Positions 52,475-61,358 of a DNA stretch of 64,000 nucleotides are shown piece by piece. The position numbers and the translations under genes were made by a program. Position 1 is the stretch's first letter. The number at the start of each line of letters is the position of its first letter. The DNA lies in contig NZ_CP179210.1 in NCBI RefSeq assembly GCF_051201665.1, forward strand, positions 1,674,001 through 1,738,000. The letters are read 5' to 3'. Under the pieces are notes generated by a model, which was not told the origin of the DNA, searched no databases, and was given only the letters and a program-made list of their open reading frames with translations. Source of the stretch: Psychrobium sp051201665. GTDB taxonomy: Bacteria > Pseudomonadota > Gammaproteobacteria > Enterobacterales > Psychrobiaceae.

Positions 52475-52631
52475 TACTAATTGCATTAAATATTTGCCCA
52501 CTTGTACTTGTTAAAATTAACTAAAATGGCGTTGCTCTCAATCCTAATAGCCAGCTATTAGTCAATCGAGCGCCTTGTTTTAGCTGATTTTCTCTACGCA
52601 CAACAAGATCACTTACTTAATGCAATTGGTA
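52475..52631 (+). mobile_element. Miniature element, subfamily A, copy 2
   Basis: 157 bp, nearly identical to copy 1 in the same orientation (a few substitutions, for example TACTAATT for TACCAATT at the left end). TAA duplications at 52472-52474 and 52632-52634. It supplies the last codons and stop of the cytochrome c gene. Confidence 0.87.
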
Positions 52632-53169
52632 TAAGGTTAAATGGGGGAGGTAATTTAATGATTTTTGCCATCTTGCCTTGTCCGTCTGCATTGACGCCAT
52701 GACAAAGTACACATCGACTTTTGTAAACCTGACGCCCCCGTTTCAGAGACGGCGAAAGCTTGGCAGCATCATGTTGTAAACGCTGTAAAAACGCGTTTGG
52801 TTGGGCTTTTAATGCAGTGACAAACGCCACAACAGAATCGATTTCTAAACAGGTAAATTCATCATGCCATGGAGGCGTTTCGCTACTTATCTCGTCTAAA
52901 ATACCGCCGTTGGTAATAATCCTTAGTATTTCCTGGCGAGCCAATCCTTTTGTCTTTTCCGATAATAGATTCGTATTCGGATAGTTGGATAATGATAATG
53001 GGAGTGCTCCTTCACCAAGCCCGAGTGCGCCATGGCAAAGTGCGCATCGCTCTTTGAATACTTTAATACCACATTCGATGCCTTTTGGCAGGGAGCCGCA
53101 ATCTGCCACAGACTGACTAGAAAAGCATGACAATATTAGTGTTATGAATAAAACACAGAAAACTTTCAT
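52609..53169 (-). pseudogene. Diheme cytochrome c, 3' end replaced by a miniature element
   Basis: 186 codons from ATG 53169 (AGG at a spacing of 8). Signal peptide MKVFCVLFITLILSCFSSQS, then two c-type heme sites, CALCHGALGLGEG (about 42) and CVLCHGVNADGQG (about 153). A second heme domain should continue some 60-70 residues past LPPPFNL to a Met ligand, but the frame enters the element and stops (IPIALSK). Removing the element does not restore a plausible end: the sequence then runs into the oxygenase terminator region. So a deletion accompanied or preceded insertion. The first heme domain could still fold. Confidence 0.78.
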
Positions 53170-53274
53170 AATAATCACCTATAGGTTGATAGAGTTTTTC
53201 AACCATTGGCGACAATTTAGTTGGCCAATGGTTAATACACACTCGGATCATTCGACTGTTATCGTCATTTGCAT

Positions 53275-53571
53275 TTAGGGGTGAATAGCGCATTCGACTT
53301 CCACAACGCCTTTTTCTTTAAAAGTCCGCTTTTTAGTCTCACCTTGCTTGTAAGACCCTAAATCAAAAGATTTAATATCAGACAAACTGTAGACGTTATG
53401 AAAAAACGTGTCGAAATTAGGAAAACTAACAACATCTCCTTGCTTAATAGTGAGCGCCTTTACGGTGAAGTCTTTAGTTTTTTGGCCTACTTGATGCTCA
53501 GCTCACTGAGCATTCATAGAAACCACGGTAATTATTGATATAAAGCCTATTTTGTTTACATATTTAAACAT
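53275..53571 (-). pseudogene. Cupredoxin-like (plastocyanin/MauL-type) gene with two nonsense codons
   Basis: Starts at ATG 53571 with AAGGA at a spacing of 7. Signal peptide MFKYVNKIGFISIITVVSMN, then an in-frame TGA at codon 23 (53505-53503). The frame continues cleanly with the copper-protein pattern FFHNVYSLSDIKSFDLGSYK and GVVEVECAIHP. It ends in TAA exactly where this family has Lys in C-x-IHP-K-M; reading on gives MQMTITVE and a stop at 53248. Both stops look like point mutations of a once functional type I copper protein. It lies upstream of the broken cytochrome gene on the same strand. Confidence 0.75.
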
Positions 53572-53700
53572 GTGATATTCCTTTTCATTGATGATTAAAC
53601 TTTAAATTTTACGACAGCCTCATTGAGCGATAGATTCGCATCATCGAGTTTGTGGCTTAGTCCAAATAGTTTTTTCGTTTGTTCTCTATTTTGCTTGTTA

Positions 53701-53858
53701 TACCAATTTGATTAAGTTTGTGATCTTGTTTTGCGAAGGAAAAACAAATGAAGGCAAGGCGCTTGATTGAGCAATAGCTGGCTATTGGGATTGAAAGCAA
53801 CGCAACATTCATTTTATTTTAACCAGCAAAAGTGGGCAATAACTTTGTCAACTTGGTA
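53701..53858 (-). mobile_element. Miniature element, subfamily B, copy 2 (reverse)
   Basis: 158 bp with ends TACCAATTTGATTAAG and CTTTGTCAACTTGGTA. TTA duplications at 53698-53700 and 53859-53861. Inserted in the 3' part of the second chemoreceptor gene. Confidence 0.88.
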
Positions 53859-55234
53859 TTACATTCAATCAGTAAACTCACTGTATTGGTGGTCTGTTCG
53901 CTACATTGCAATTGCTGACTCATTAACGTTGTAATATCATCAAGCGCCGCTGATATGTAATCGGCTATTCTCTTATTTTGACTAATATTTTCAGCAATGT
54001 GATTGATCTGGTGAATGTTATTGTCAGCGGTTGTAGCTGCCTCTTCTAATGAATGCACCGTTTGTTCTACCGATTGGGTAACTTGGTTAATTAATGTTGA
54101 AATATCATCCACAGCATCAGTCGTTCGATTTTCTAATGTTCTCACTTCATCAGCGACAACGGAAAAGCCACGGCCGTGCTCTCCTGCGCGTGCTGCTTCA
54201 ATTGCCGCATTAAGTGCGAGTAAGTTAGTTTGTTGAGAGATATTGTTAATGACTTCTGTGATCTTGCTAATATTGGCGGCAACGTCCACGAGCTCACGGC
54301 TGCTTTGTGTTGTTTGCTCCATTTCTTGTTGAAAGAACTTAAAGTCCTGAACCGATTTACTCACTAATTGATTCGACGAACAGGCAAGATCACTCGCCGC
54401 ATGTGCTTGTTTTACTGCCGCTTGATACCGAGTCTGAGGCTTTTCTAATATCTATCACCGCACTACGAATATTGATGACTGTGTCTTTGATGCCACGTAG
54501 TGTCATTCCTATCTCATCTCGTCCCGTATTCTGCGAGTTAATTTCTTGCGTTAAGTCACCACGAGAAACTAGTCGCATAATGTATTCGATTTCGCGCAAG
54601 GGATTACTCATCATTCTCACTGCAACATATGACAAGGTGATACCGATGAGAACCCCTAATCCCCCAAAAGAAGCCACGACAATAATGGTATGCATAAGAT
54701 CATTTTTAGTGGCATTGATGTTGATGACTTGAGATTCGATTTCTTGTTGGGTGAGGGTTTTGCTCAATTGACGAATTTTCGCAAGTGTCGGTTTTATCTG
54801 ATTGAGCACTGAAATTGCATTTTGGTCGTTGTTTTTACGGCCAAATTTTATGATTTTCATGCGCTGTAATCGGATACTATTCACGGCTTCTAACAATTGA
54901 ATACTTAGCGGTGAATCATTGGTCACTGTTTTTAGTTGATTTAAAATTTTATCAAGCTGCGCACCGGCTTTGATAGAAGCAACGGTAGCCTGGCGAGTAC
55001 CTGCCTTATCATCAATTGCAATGAGGGTGATGAGCGCTAAATCAAGATCGTTTATCGAAGACTGGACTAAACTCGCTTGCTCGACGCGATTTGCGGACGT
55101 ATTAGCAACATGTTCGATGTCGTCGATTTTTTGTAATACTAATACTCCCATATAGCCGAGTATTAATACCATTCCAGTTAAAAATATACCGCTGACTGCA
55201 TATATTTTTGTACTTATTTTGACGTTGTTAACTA

Positions 55235-55545
55235 GGGTCTGTTGATCTTTTGAGTTCATTTTTGCAGCAATTTGTTTGAGGTTTCTGCAAGGCAGAGCCT
55301 ATGTGGTGTAGCTGGCTCGATAATAGCTCCTGCATTATCCTAATGAGCTACATCCATGTAGCAATACACGAATAGGCGATAACGCCGTAGAAATAACAAA
55401 CAAATGCTGTCAGTTGGATTCATCTAAAAGGATTTTGTGCCGCGTTATTCGTCATTCACCTAGATAAACTAGGCATCAATCCTCATGCCTTGCCCAAAAC
55501 CCTTTTAGATTGAACAAAATTTGAACCACAAAGATCAACAGACCC
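55235..55545. mobile_element. 311-bp non-autonomous element with TA duplication
   Basis: Terminal inverted repeats GGGTCTGTTGATCTTT / AAAGATCAACAGACCC, extending imperfectly to about 35 bp. TA on both sides (55233-55234, 55546-55547). No transposase. The interior carries words shared with the repeat at 33026-33135. A TA target duplication is typical of IS630/Tc1-type elements and of some IS5 subgroups. Confidence 0.8.
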
Positions 55546-55569
55546 TAATCCAATTAAATAACTAATCAT

Positions 55570-56149
55570 GTCACTTCTCTCTACATCACAGGCCGTAAGG
55601 CCACAAGAAAGATGATTTGGCAAAAGTTTTCATGGGGGGGAGTGTAGACAAATACCTGCATTTCCCTATGACTGACGGCAAAAACGATGTCTGGACTGAG
55701 TTGTACAAGCTGGTTGAACAACTATCGATAACATCACTTTATCCGTGTGGTGCTATCTGTTCATTTCATCAAATGAAATGCCAGTGATACTTTAATAAGC
55801 CTCTAGACTTAGCTTGCTGATTAAAACCCGACAAAAATATTATTAGAACATTTTTTAACCGCTTTCAACATTTAAAATGTAAATACCCCTATTTTTTATC
55901 AGTGAATTTGTAAATTTTTATAGAAACCAAAGAGCTAACGGATAAGGGATATTTATTAATCAAATGCGCGTTTAAATGGAATGAATCTTAACTAAAGATT
56001 GCATAAGATTCGATAACCTGTAATTTTAAAGAAAAGTTTACCTCGACAAAAAACTCGACAAATAATTTGCCCAAGCCATTGAAATGATATGTGCTTATCC
56101 CAATATCATTTTAGTAGTAACCTTGGATCACAGTTAAGAGAGACAAAGC
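55570..56149. other. Intergenic region between the decay island and lon
   Basis: No convincing gene. A plus-strand stretch at about 55592-55787 reads coding-like (KVFMGGSVDKYLHFPMTDGK, about 60 codons to a TGA) but has no start signal or recognised family, so it may be a gene relic. A run of seven G lies at 55634-55640. The right part is AT-rich and leads to the lon promoter. Confidence 0.4.
56077..56106 (+). promoter_or_regulatory. Heat-shock (sigma-32-type) promoter of lon
   Basis: CATTGAAA (56077-56084), 14-base spacer, CCCAATAT (56099-56106), against consensus CTTGAAA-N13-15-CCCCATNT. It lies 44 bases upstream of the lon start codon. Confidence 0.7.
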
Positions 56150-58501
56150 ATGCCATTAGAGCGCTCAGACCGCATTGATATTCCAGTATTACCTTTACGA
56201 GACGTTGTCGTCTATCCCCATATGGTGATCCCATTATTTGTAGGACGTGAAAAGTCTATTCGTTGCCTAGAAGCAGCCATGGAGCAAGACAAATTAATCC
56301 TACTTGTTGCCCAAAAAGATTCGAGTGTTGATAATCCTGGCCGTGACGACATTTATGATGTTGGTACCGTTGCAACGATTTTACAGCTATTAAAATTACC
56401 CGACGGTACAGTGAAAGTGCTTGTGGAAGGTAATCAGCGAGCCAAAATTAATCGCTTAGAAACCAAAGACGAATTGTTTAGTGCAGACGCACAATATGTA
56501 GTGACTGAGCAAGTCGAAGAGCTTGAGCAAGAAGTGCTCATTCGCACGGCTGTCTCTGAATTTGATTCTTACATTAAGCTCAATAAAAAGATCCCACCTG
56601 AAGTACTTACGTCGCTATCTGGTATTGATGACGCTGCGCGCCTTGCTGACACGATGGCGGCGCACATGACACTAAATCTTGAAGATAAGCAACAAGTTAT
56701 CGAAATTGAAAGTGTTAATGATCGTCTAGAGTTTTTATTAACCATGATGGAATCTGAAATAGATTTACTCCATATGGAAAAGAAAATTCGCGGCCGTGTC
56801 AAAAAGCAGATGGAAAAGTCACAACGTGAGTATTATTTGAATGAGCAAATGAAAGCCATTCAAAAAGAAATCGGTGAACTTGATGATACGCCAGATGAGA
56901 TGGAAGAGCTGGCGCAGAAAATTAAAGACGCTGGTATGACAGCTGAAGGTCAGAAAAAGGCTGAATCTGAATTACAGAAACTTAAAATGATGTCTGCGAT
57001 GTCTGCTGAAGCAACGGTTGTTCGTAGCTACATTGATTGGATGGTAAACGTTCCTTGGAAGAAACGCAGCAAGGTTAAAAAAGACCTGTCAAAAGCTGAG
57101 GTTGTTCTTAATAGTGATCATTATGGTTTAGAACGTGTAAAAGAGCGCATCTTAGAATATTTAGCGGTGCAATCTCGTGTACGCCAGCTTAAAGGACCAA
57201 TTTTATGTTTAGTTGGACCGCCGGGGGTTGGTAAAACGTCATTGGGTCAATCAATTGCTAAAGCGACTGGCCGTAAGTATGTACGAATGGCACTTGGTGG
57301 TGTTCGTGATGAAGCGGAAATCCGTGGCCATCGTCGTACTTATATAGGCTCTATGCCGGGTAAGCTGATCCAAAAGATGGCGAAGGTTGAAGTGAAGAAC
57401 CCATTATTTTTACTCGATGAAATCGATAAAATGAGTTCTGATATGCGAGGCGATCCAGCTTCTGCATTGCTAGAAGTGCTAGATCCAGAACAAAACAATA
57501 GCTTTAACGACCATTATTTAGAAGTCGATTATGATTTATCAGACGTTATGTTTGTGGCAACGTCAAATTCGATGGATATTCCAGGCCCATTGCTTGACCG
57601 TATGGAAGTGATAAACCTTTCGGGTTACACCGAAGATGAAAAACTTAATATTGCAAAACAGCATTTATTAGAGAAACAAATTAAACGCAACGGTCTTAAA
57701 CTGAGTGAAATTGAAATTGAAGATAGCGCACTTATGGGCATTATTCGCTATTACACACGCGAAGCAGGTGTCCGTAGCCTAGAGCGCGAAATTTCGAAAC
57801 TATGTCGCAAAGCAGTGAAAAAGATTCTGTTAAAAGAAGTGACCGGTAAAGTTATTGTGACCAATGACAATCTCAATGATTTCTTAGGTGTTCAGCGTTA
57901 TGATTTTGGTAAATCAGCGGAGAACAATCAAATAGGTCAGGTGACAGGTCTAGCGTGGACTCAAGTCGGCGGTGATTTACTAACGATTGAAACAGCATCA
58001 GTGATAGGTAAAGGTAAGCTCAATTACACCGGTTCACTTGGCGATGTTATGCAAGAGTCGATTCAAGCAGCAATGACGGTTGTTCGCGCCCGTGCTGACA
58101 AGCTAGGTATCAATAGCGATTTCCATGAGAAACGTGATATTCACGTGCATGTCCCTGAAGGCGCAACGCCTAAAGATGGTCCAAGTGCTGGTATCGCAAT
58201 GTGCACGGCGTTAGTGTCAAGTTTGACTGGTAATCCTGTTCGTGGCGATGTCGCGATGACTGGTGAAATTACCTTACGTGGTGAAGTATTGCCAATTGGT
58301 GGTTTAAAAGAGAAGTTATTAGCCGCACATCGTGGTGGAATTAAGCGCGTGCTGATCCCGCATGGTAACAAAAAGGACCTAGCAGACATCCCTGATAACG
58401 TGATTGGTGACTTAGAAATCCATCCTGTGAAATGGGTAGATGATGTGCTAACGCTTGCGCTAGAGCAGGATCCACAAGGTTTTTGCGCAAAATCTGCGTA
58501 A
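56150..58501 (+). CDS. lon: ATP-dependent protease La
   Basis: 783 residues (E. coli 784). N-terminal substrate-binding domain (PVLPLRDVVVYPHMVIPLFV), AAA+ domain with Walker A GPPGVGKTS (K362) and Walker B LFLLDEIDKM, and C-terminal protease domain with catalytic Ser679 in GPSAGIAM and the Lys in the later GGLKEKLLAAHRGG. Degrades misfolded and regulatory proteins in the cytoplasm. Followed by hupB, the common lon-hupB-ppiD order. Confidence 0.97.
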   Translation: MPLERSDRIDIPVLPLRDVVVYPHMVIPLFVGREKSIRCLEAAMEQDKLILLVAQKDSSVDNPGRDDIYDVGTVATILQLLKLPDGTVKVLVEGNQRAKINRLETKDELFSADAQYVVTEQVEELEQEVLIRTAVSEFDSYIKLNKKIPPEVLTSLSGIDDAARLADTMAAHMTLNLEDKQQVIEIESVNDRLEFLLTMMESEIDLLHMEKKIRGRVKKQMEKSQREYYLNEQMKAIQKEIGELDDTPDEMEELAQKIKDAGMTAEGQKKAESELQKLKMMSAMSAEATVVRSYIDWMVNVPWKKRSKVKKDLSKAEVVLNSDHYGLERVKERILEYLAVQSRVRQLKGPILCLVGPPGVGKTSLGQSIAKATGRKYVRMALGGVRDEAEIRGHRRTYIGSMPGKLIQKMAKVEVKNPLFLLDEIDKMSSDMRGDPASALLEVLDPEQNNSFNDHYLEVDYDLSDVMFVATSNSMDIPGPLLDRMEVINLSGYTEDEKLNIAKQHLLEKQIKRNGLKLSEIEIEDSALMGIIRYYTREAGVRSLEREISKLCRKAVKKILLKEVTGKVIVTNDNLNDFLGVQRYDFGKSAENNQIGQVTGLAWTQVGGDLLTIETASVIGKGKLNYTGSLGDVMQESIQAAMTVVRARADKLGINSDFHEKRDIHVHVPEGATPKDGPSAGIAMCTALVSSLTGNPVRGDVAMTGEITLRGEVLPIGGLKEKLLAAHRGGIKRVLIPHGNKKDLADIPDNVIGDLEIHPVKWVDDVLTLALEQDPQGFCAKSA

Positions 58502-58518
58502 ATATTGATTAATCCGTA

Positions 58519-58548
58519 GAAAACGATGAAAAAAAGTCGTTTTTTTTT
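58519..58548 (+). terminator. Terminator after lon
   Basis: Stem AAAACGA / TCGTTTT with a 10-base loop and a long T run. Short stem, but good U tract. Confidence 0.75.
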
Positions 58549-58781
58549 AAAAAAAGGGCTTTTAAATCTTAAAAACTGTGATAGCCTAACTAACGTTGAA
58601 TTGCTATGAGGCAGTTGGGGCGCAAGCTAGCGCTAATGTTGTCACAGAGATTTAATATGTATAACTTATTTTTAACTAAGTTATATTTTGAGGGTGTAAT
58701 GAAGTAGTTTCATTAGCCATAATAAAAAAACGCAGCTCAGGAAGTTAAGCTGTAGTTAAAAGAATAAATAAAGGGTATGAC

Positions 58782-59054
58782 ATGAATAAGTCTCAACTAA
58801 TCGATAAAATTGCAGAAAGCGCTGACATCTCAAAAGCAAATGCAGGTCGCGCATTAGACGCTTTCATTGGTACTGTTACTGATGCACTTAAAGAAGGTGA
58901 TAAAGTTTCACTTGTTGGTTTCGGTACTTTCGAAGTTCGTCAACGTTCAGCACGTACTGGCCGCAACCCACAAACTGGTGCAGAGATAAAAATCGCTGCA
59001 GCAAACGTTCCAGCATTCAAAGCTGGTAAAGCATTAAAAGATTCTGTTAACTAA
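58782..59054 (+). CDS. hupB: HU DNA-binding protein, beta type
   Basis: 90 residues, full-length HU. MNKSQLIDKIAESADISKAN; DNA-binding arm GFGTFEVRQRSARTGRNPQT followed by the conserved IKIAAANVPAFKAGKALKD. Nucleoid protein that bends and compacts DNA. Position after lon supports the HupB assignment. Confidence 0.96.
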   Translation: MNKSQLIDKIAESADISKANAGRALDAFIGTVTDALKEGDKVSLVGFGTFEVRQRSARTGRNPQTGAEIKIAAANVPAFKAGKALKDSVN

Positions 59055-59071
59055 GAACTGCTTTTGCTTTT

Positions 59072-59094
59072 ATCGCTAACATCTTGTTAGCGAT
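59072..59094 (+). terminator. Hairpin between hupB and tRNA-Asp
   Basis: Perfect 9-bp stem ATCGCTAAC / GTTAGCGAT with a 5-base loop, only 5 bases before the mature tRNA. The following TATT is a poor T-tract, so termination would be leaky; it may instead guide processing of a shared hupB-tRNA transcript. Confidence 0.5.
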
Positions 59095-59099
59095 TATTA

Positions 59100-59176
59100 G
59101 GAGTGGTAGTTCAGTTGGTTAGAATACCGGCCTGTCACGCCGGGGGTCGCGGGTTCGAGTCCCGTCCACTCCGCCA
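59100..59176 (+). tRNA. tRNA-Asp (GTC)
   Basis: 77 bases including encoded CCA. Acceptor GGAGTGG / CCACTCC, anticodon loop CTGTCAC (GTC), T loop GGGTTCGAGTCCC. Confidence 0.96.
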
Positions 59177-59186
59177 AAATTTATAG

Positions 59187-59216
59187 AAAAACGCATCAAT
59201 TGATGCGTTTTTTTTT
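59187..59216 (+). terminator. Terminator after tRNA-Asp
   Basis: Palindrome ACGCATCAATTGATGCGT (59191-59208) followed by about nine T. Efficient intrinsic terminator; A-tract upstream. Confidence 0.9.
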
Positions 59217-59398
59217 GCCTAAAATTTAGATCAAATCCTAGGTTTTAGAAGAGGGCTTTTTAAGCGCTTAAAAAAACAACGAAAACCGCTCGCTTATTGG
59301 CTTAGCTGTGTAGATTGCCCTGTGCTTTGCTGATATGATATCGACAATTTTTATAAAACTAATAATAAAATAATAGTTAAATTATTTAAGAGGCTCTG

Positions 59399-61258
59399 AT
59401 GTTAGAAAGAATTCGTGAAGGATCGCAAGGTGTTGTCGCCAAAGCCATCTTAGTGCTAGTGATCTTAACTTTTGCCTTAGCAGGTATCGGTAGTTATTTA
59501 GGTGGTAACACAGAAGTAGCCAGCGTTATCGTCAATGGTGAAACGATTAGCAAAGCACAAGTTGAAAATGAGTTTGCCAAAGAACGTGCTAACTTAGAAC
59601 GTCAATACGGTGAAATGTTTAAGATGATCGCTAATAACCCAACGTATATGGATAGTGTACGTAAAGGTGTTGAAGAGCGTTTAATTGCGCAAGCATTGAT
59701 TAGTCAAACGGCTGCTGCGATGGATTTACGCGTTGGCGATGATGAGATTAAAAAGAATATCCGTGACATGAGAGAATTTCATGTCGATGGCCAATTCAAC
59801 AATGACCGTTACCTAAGCTTAATTCGTAGTTCTGGTTATCGCGTAGAACAGTTTCGCGAACTATTACGCGTTGATTTAACACGTCAACAACTGATGGGCG
59901 CAGTGATTGGTTCTGATTTTGTATTGAAAAACGAAGCTGAGAAAATTGCTCAACTGGAAAATCAATTACGTGATATTCGTTACATCGATATTAAAGCGGC
60001 TGACTTTCTTAACGACGTTGCTGTATCTGACGACGAAGTGACGGATTACTATGATGTAAACAGCGGTCAGTTTACCACTCAAGAGCAATTGAGCTTGGAA
60101 TACGTTGAGTTAAAGGTTGCTGATTTATTATCGAAAGTATCTGTTGAAGAAAGCAAAGTTCGTGAGCAATACGAATCAAGTTTAAGTCAATATCAATCAC
60201 CTGAACGTCGCCGAGTGTCTCACATCTCTTTTGAGTTAGGTGATGATGAAGCGGCTGCTCAAGCAAAAGCGCAAGCGGCATTAGTTCGCGTTAAAGCGGG
60301 TGAAGACTTTGCTACGCTAGCAAAAGAGCTATCTGAAGATACATTAAGTGGTGAAGAAGGCGGTGATCTTGATTGGATGACCCTAGATGACGAAGACGTG
60401 TTCACTAAAGCGGTATTTGCCCTTGAGAACGGTGCAACATCTGAGATCGTAACCACTGAATCAGATCTTCATGTTATTAAAATCACCGACTTAGAGCCTG
60501 CTGCAACAAAAACATTTGAAGAAGTTGCTGCTGAAATTAAAGAAGAGTTGTTGTTTGAAGCGGCAAAAGAGTATTTTTACAAATTGCAACAACAACTCAC
60601 TGACACGAGCTTTGCTGTTCCTGAGAATTTAACTGAAGCGGCTGCTGAAATTGAATCAGACGTTAAAGTGACTGCATTGTTCACGCGTAATAGTGTGCCA
60701 TTGGCAGTTAACTTTCCTGGCGTTATCGATGCAGCGTTCTCTGAGCAAGTGCTTGGCGAAAATGTTAACTCTGATGTTATCGAGATTAGCCCTGAACATC
60801 ATATGGTAGTGCGTAAAAAAGAGCACATTCCATCAGAAGTTAAGCCAATGAGTGATGTTAAAGCGCAAATTGTGAGTATCTTAAAACAGCAAAAAGCAAG
60901 TGAGTTGGCTAAAGAGAAAGCGCAGCAATACCTTGTAAGCTGGCAAGCAGGCGAGTCAATTGACGGTGTAACTGTTGTTGAAAAGTCTGATGTTGCACGT
61001 ACTACACGTGATATCGATACAGCGATTGTAACGGCGGCGTTTAAGATGGCTAAAGGTGAAAGCAATGCTGCAGAGCTTGTGAGTACGTCACAAGGTCAAG
61101 CCGTTGTTGATCTAGTAGCGGTTAAAGAGGCGAGCGACGTTGCAGCTGATTTAGACAGCGTCATTCAACGTCTAAACGGCACGCAAAGTGGTCAAGCATA
61201 CAAAGCGTTTATTGATTCACTAAAAGAAAAAAGCGATATTCAATACCCTACATCTTAA
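59399..61258 (+). CDS. ppiD: Periplasmic folding chaperone PpiD
   Basis: 619 residues. N-terminal membrane anchor (about 13-34, VAKAILVLVILTFALAGIGS) after MLERIREGSQG, SurA-like helical region, and a parvulin-like domain (about 270-365, RRVSHISFELGDD ... GGDLDWM). Sits at the periplasmic face near SecYEG and receives emerging proteins. AGAGG precedes the ATG. Usual place downstream of hupB. Confidence 0.94.
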   Translation: MLERIREGSQGVVAKAILVLVILTFALAGIGSYLGGNTEVASVIVNGETISKAQVENEFAKERANLERQYGEMFKMIANNPTYMDSVRKGVEERLIAQALISQTAAAMDLRVGDDEIKKNIRDMREFHVDGQFNNDRYLSLIRSSGYRVEQFRELLRVDLTRQQLMGAVIGSDFVLKNEAEKIAQLENQLRDIRYIDIKAADFLNDVAVSDDEVTDYYDVNSGQFTTQEQLSLEYVELKVADLLSKVSVEESKVREQYESSLSQYQSPERRRVSHISFELGDDEAAAQAKAQAALVRVKAGEDFATLAKELSEDTLSGEEGGDLDWMTLDDEDVFTKAVFALENGATSEIVTTESDLHVIKITDLEPAATKTFEEVAAEIKEELLFEAAKEYFYKLQQQLTDTSFAVPENLTEAAAEIESDVKVTALFTRNSVPLAVNFPGVIDAAFSEQVLGENVNSDVIEISPEHHMVVRKKEHIPSEVKPMSDVKAQIVSILKQQKASELAKEKAQQYLVSWQAGESIDGVTVVEKSDVARTTRDIDTAIVTAAFKMAKGESNAAELVSTSQGQAVVDLVAVKEASDVAADLDSVIQRLNGTQSGQAYKAFIDSLKEKSDIQYPTS

Positions 61259-61275
61259 TGTTAGGTTAGTTAGTT

Positions 61276-61301
61276 AAAAAGGCGGCACTAGCCGCCTTTT
61301 T
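61276..61301 (+). terminator. Terminator after ppiD
   Basis: Stem AAAAAGGCGGC / GCCGCCTTTTT with loop ACTA or a shorter equivalent. Strong GC core and T run. Confidence 0.92.
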
Positions 61302-61358
61302 AATTTCAACAAACACATTACTAATACGATTGACGATAACCTCAGTCCTATTAGCCAT

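Larger units (their letters stand above)
53595..55569 (-). pseudogene. Methyl-accepting chemotaxis protein broken by two elements and a frameshift
   Basis: Full-length transmembrane chemoreceptor. Original start probably ATG 55569 (MISYLIGLVNNVKIS once the element is removed). TM1 (IYAVSGIFLTGMVLILGYMG), helical-bundle sensor, TM2 (TIIVVASFGGLGVLIGITLS), HAMP, and the signalling tip NISQQTNLLALNAAIEAARA with GRGFSVVADEVRTLENRT. Damage: (1) a 311-bp element within codons 7-8; (2) a frameshift near 54425, where the frame ends in KTSTCGE while the next frame continues VKQAHAASDLACSSNQLVSK; (3) a 158-bp element near the 3' end. Beyond it the native end NREQTKKLFGLSHKLDDANL reads to a stop at 53595. 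Confidence 0.85.

Noticed and set aside
53503..53505. In-frame TGA as a selenocysteine codon
   Set aside because: It falls at the end of a signal peptide in a cupredoxin, a family without selenocysteine, and a second stop (TAA) exists in the same frame.
33365..53858. The dispersed 157-bp repeats as CRISPR, small RNA genes or REP sequences
   Set aside because: They have terminal inverted repeats and 3-bp target duplications, and they interrupt genes, so they are mobile elements. They are not regularly spaced.
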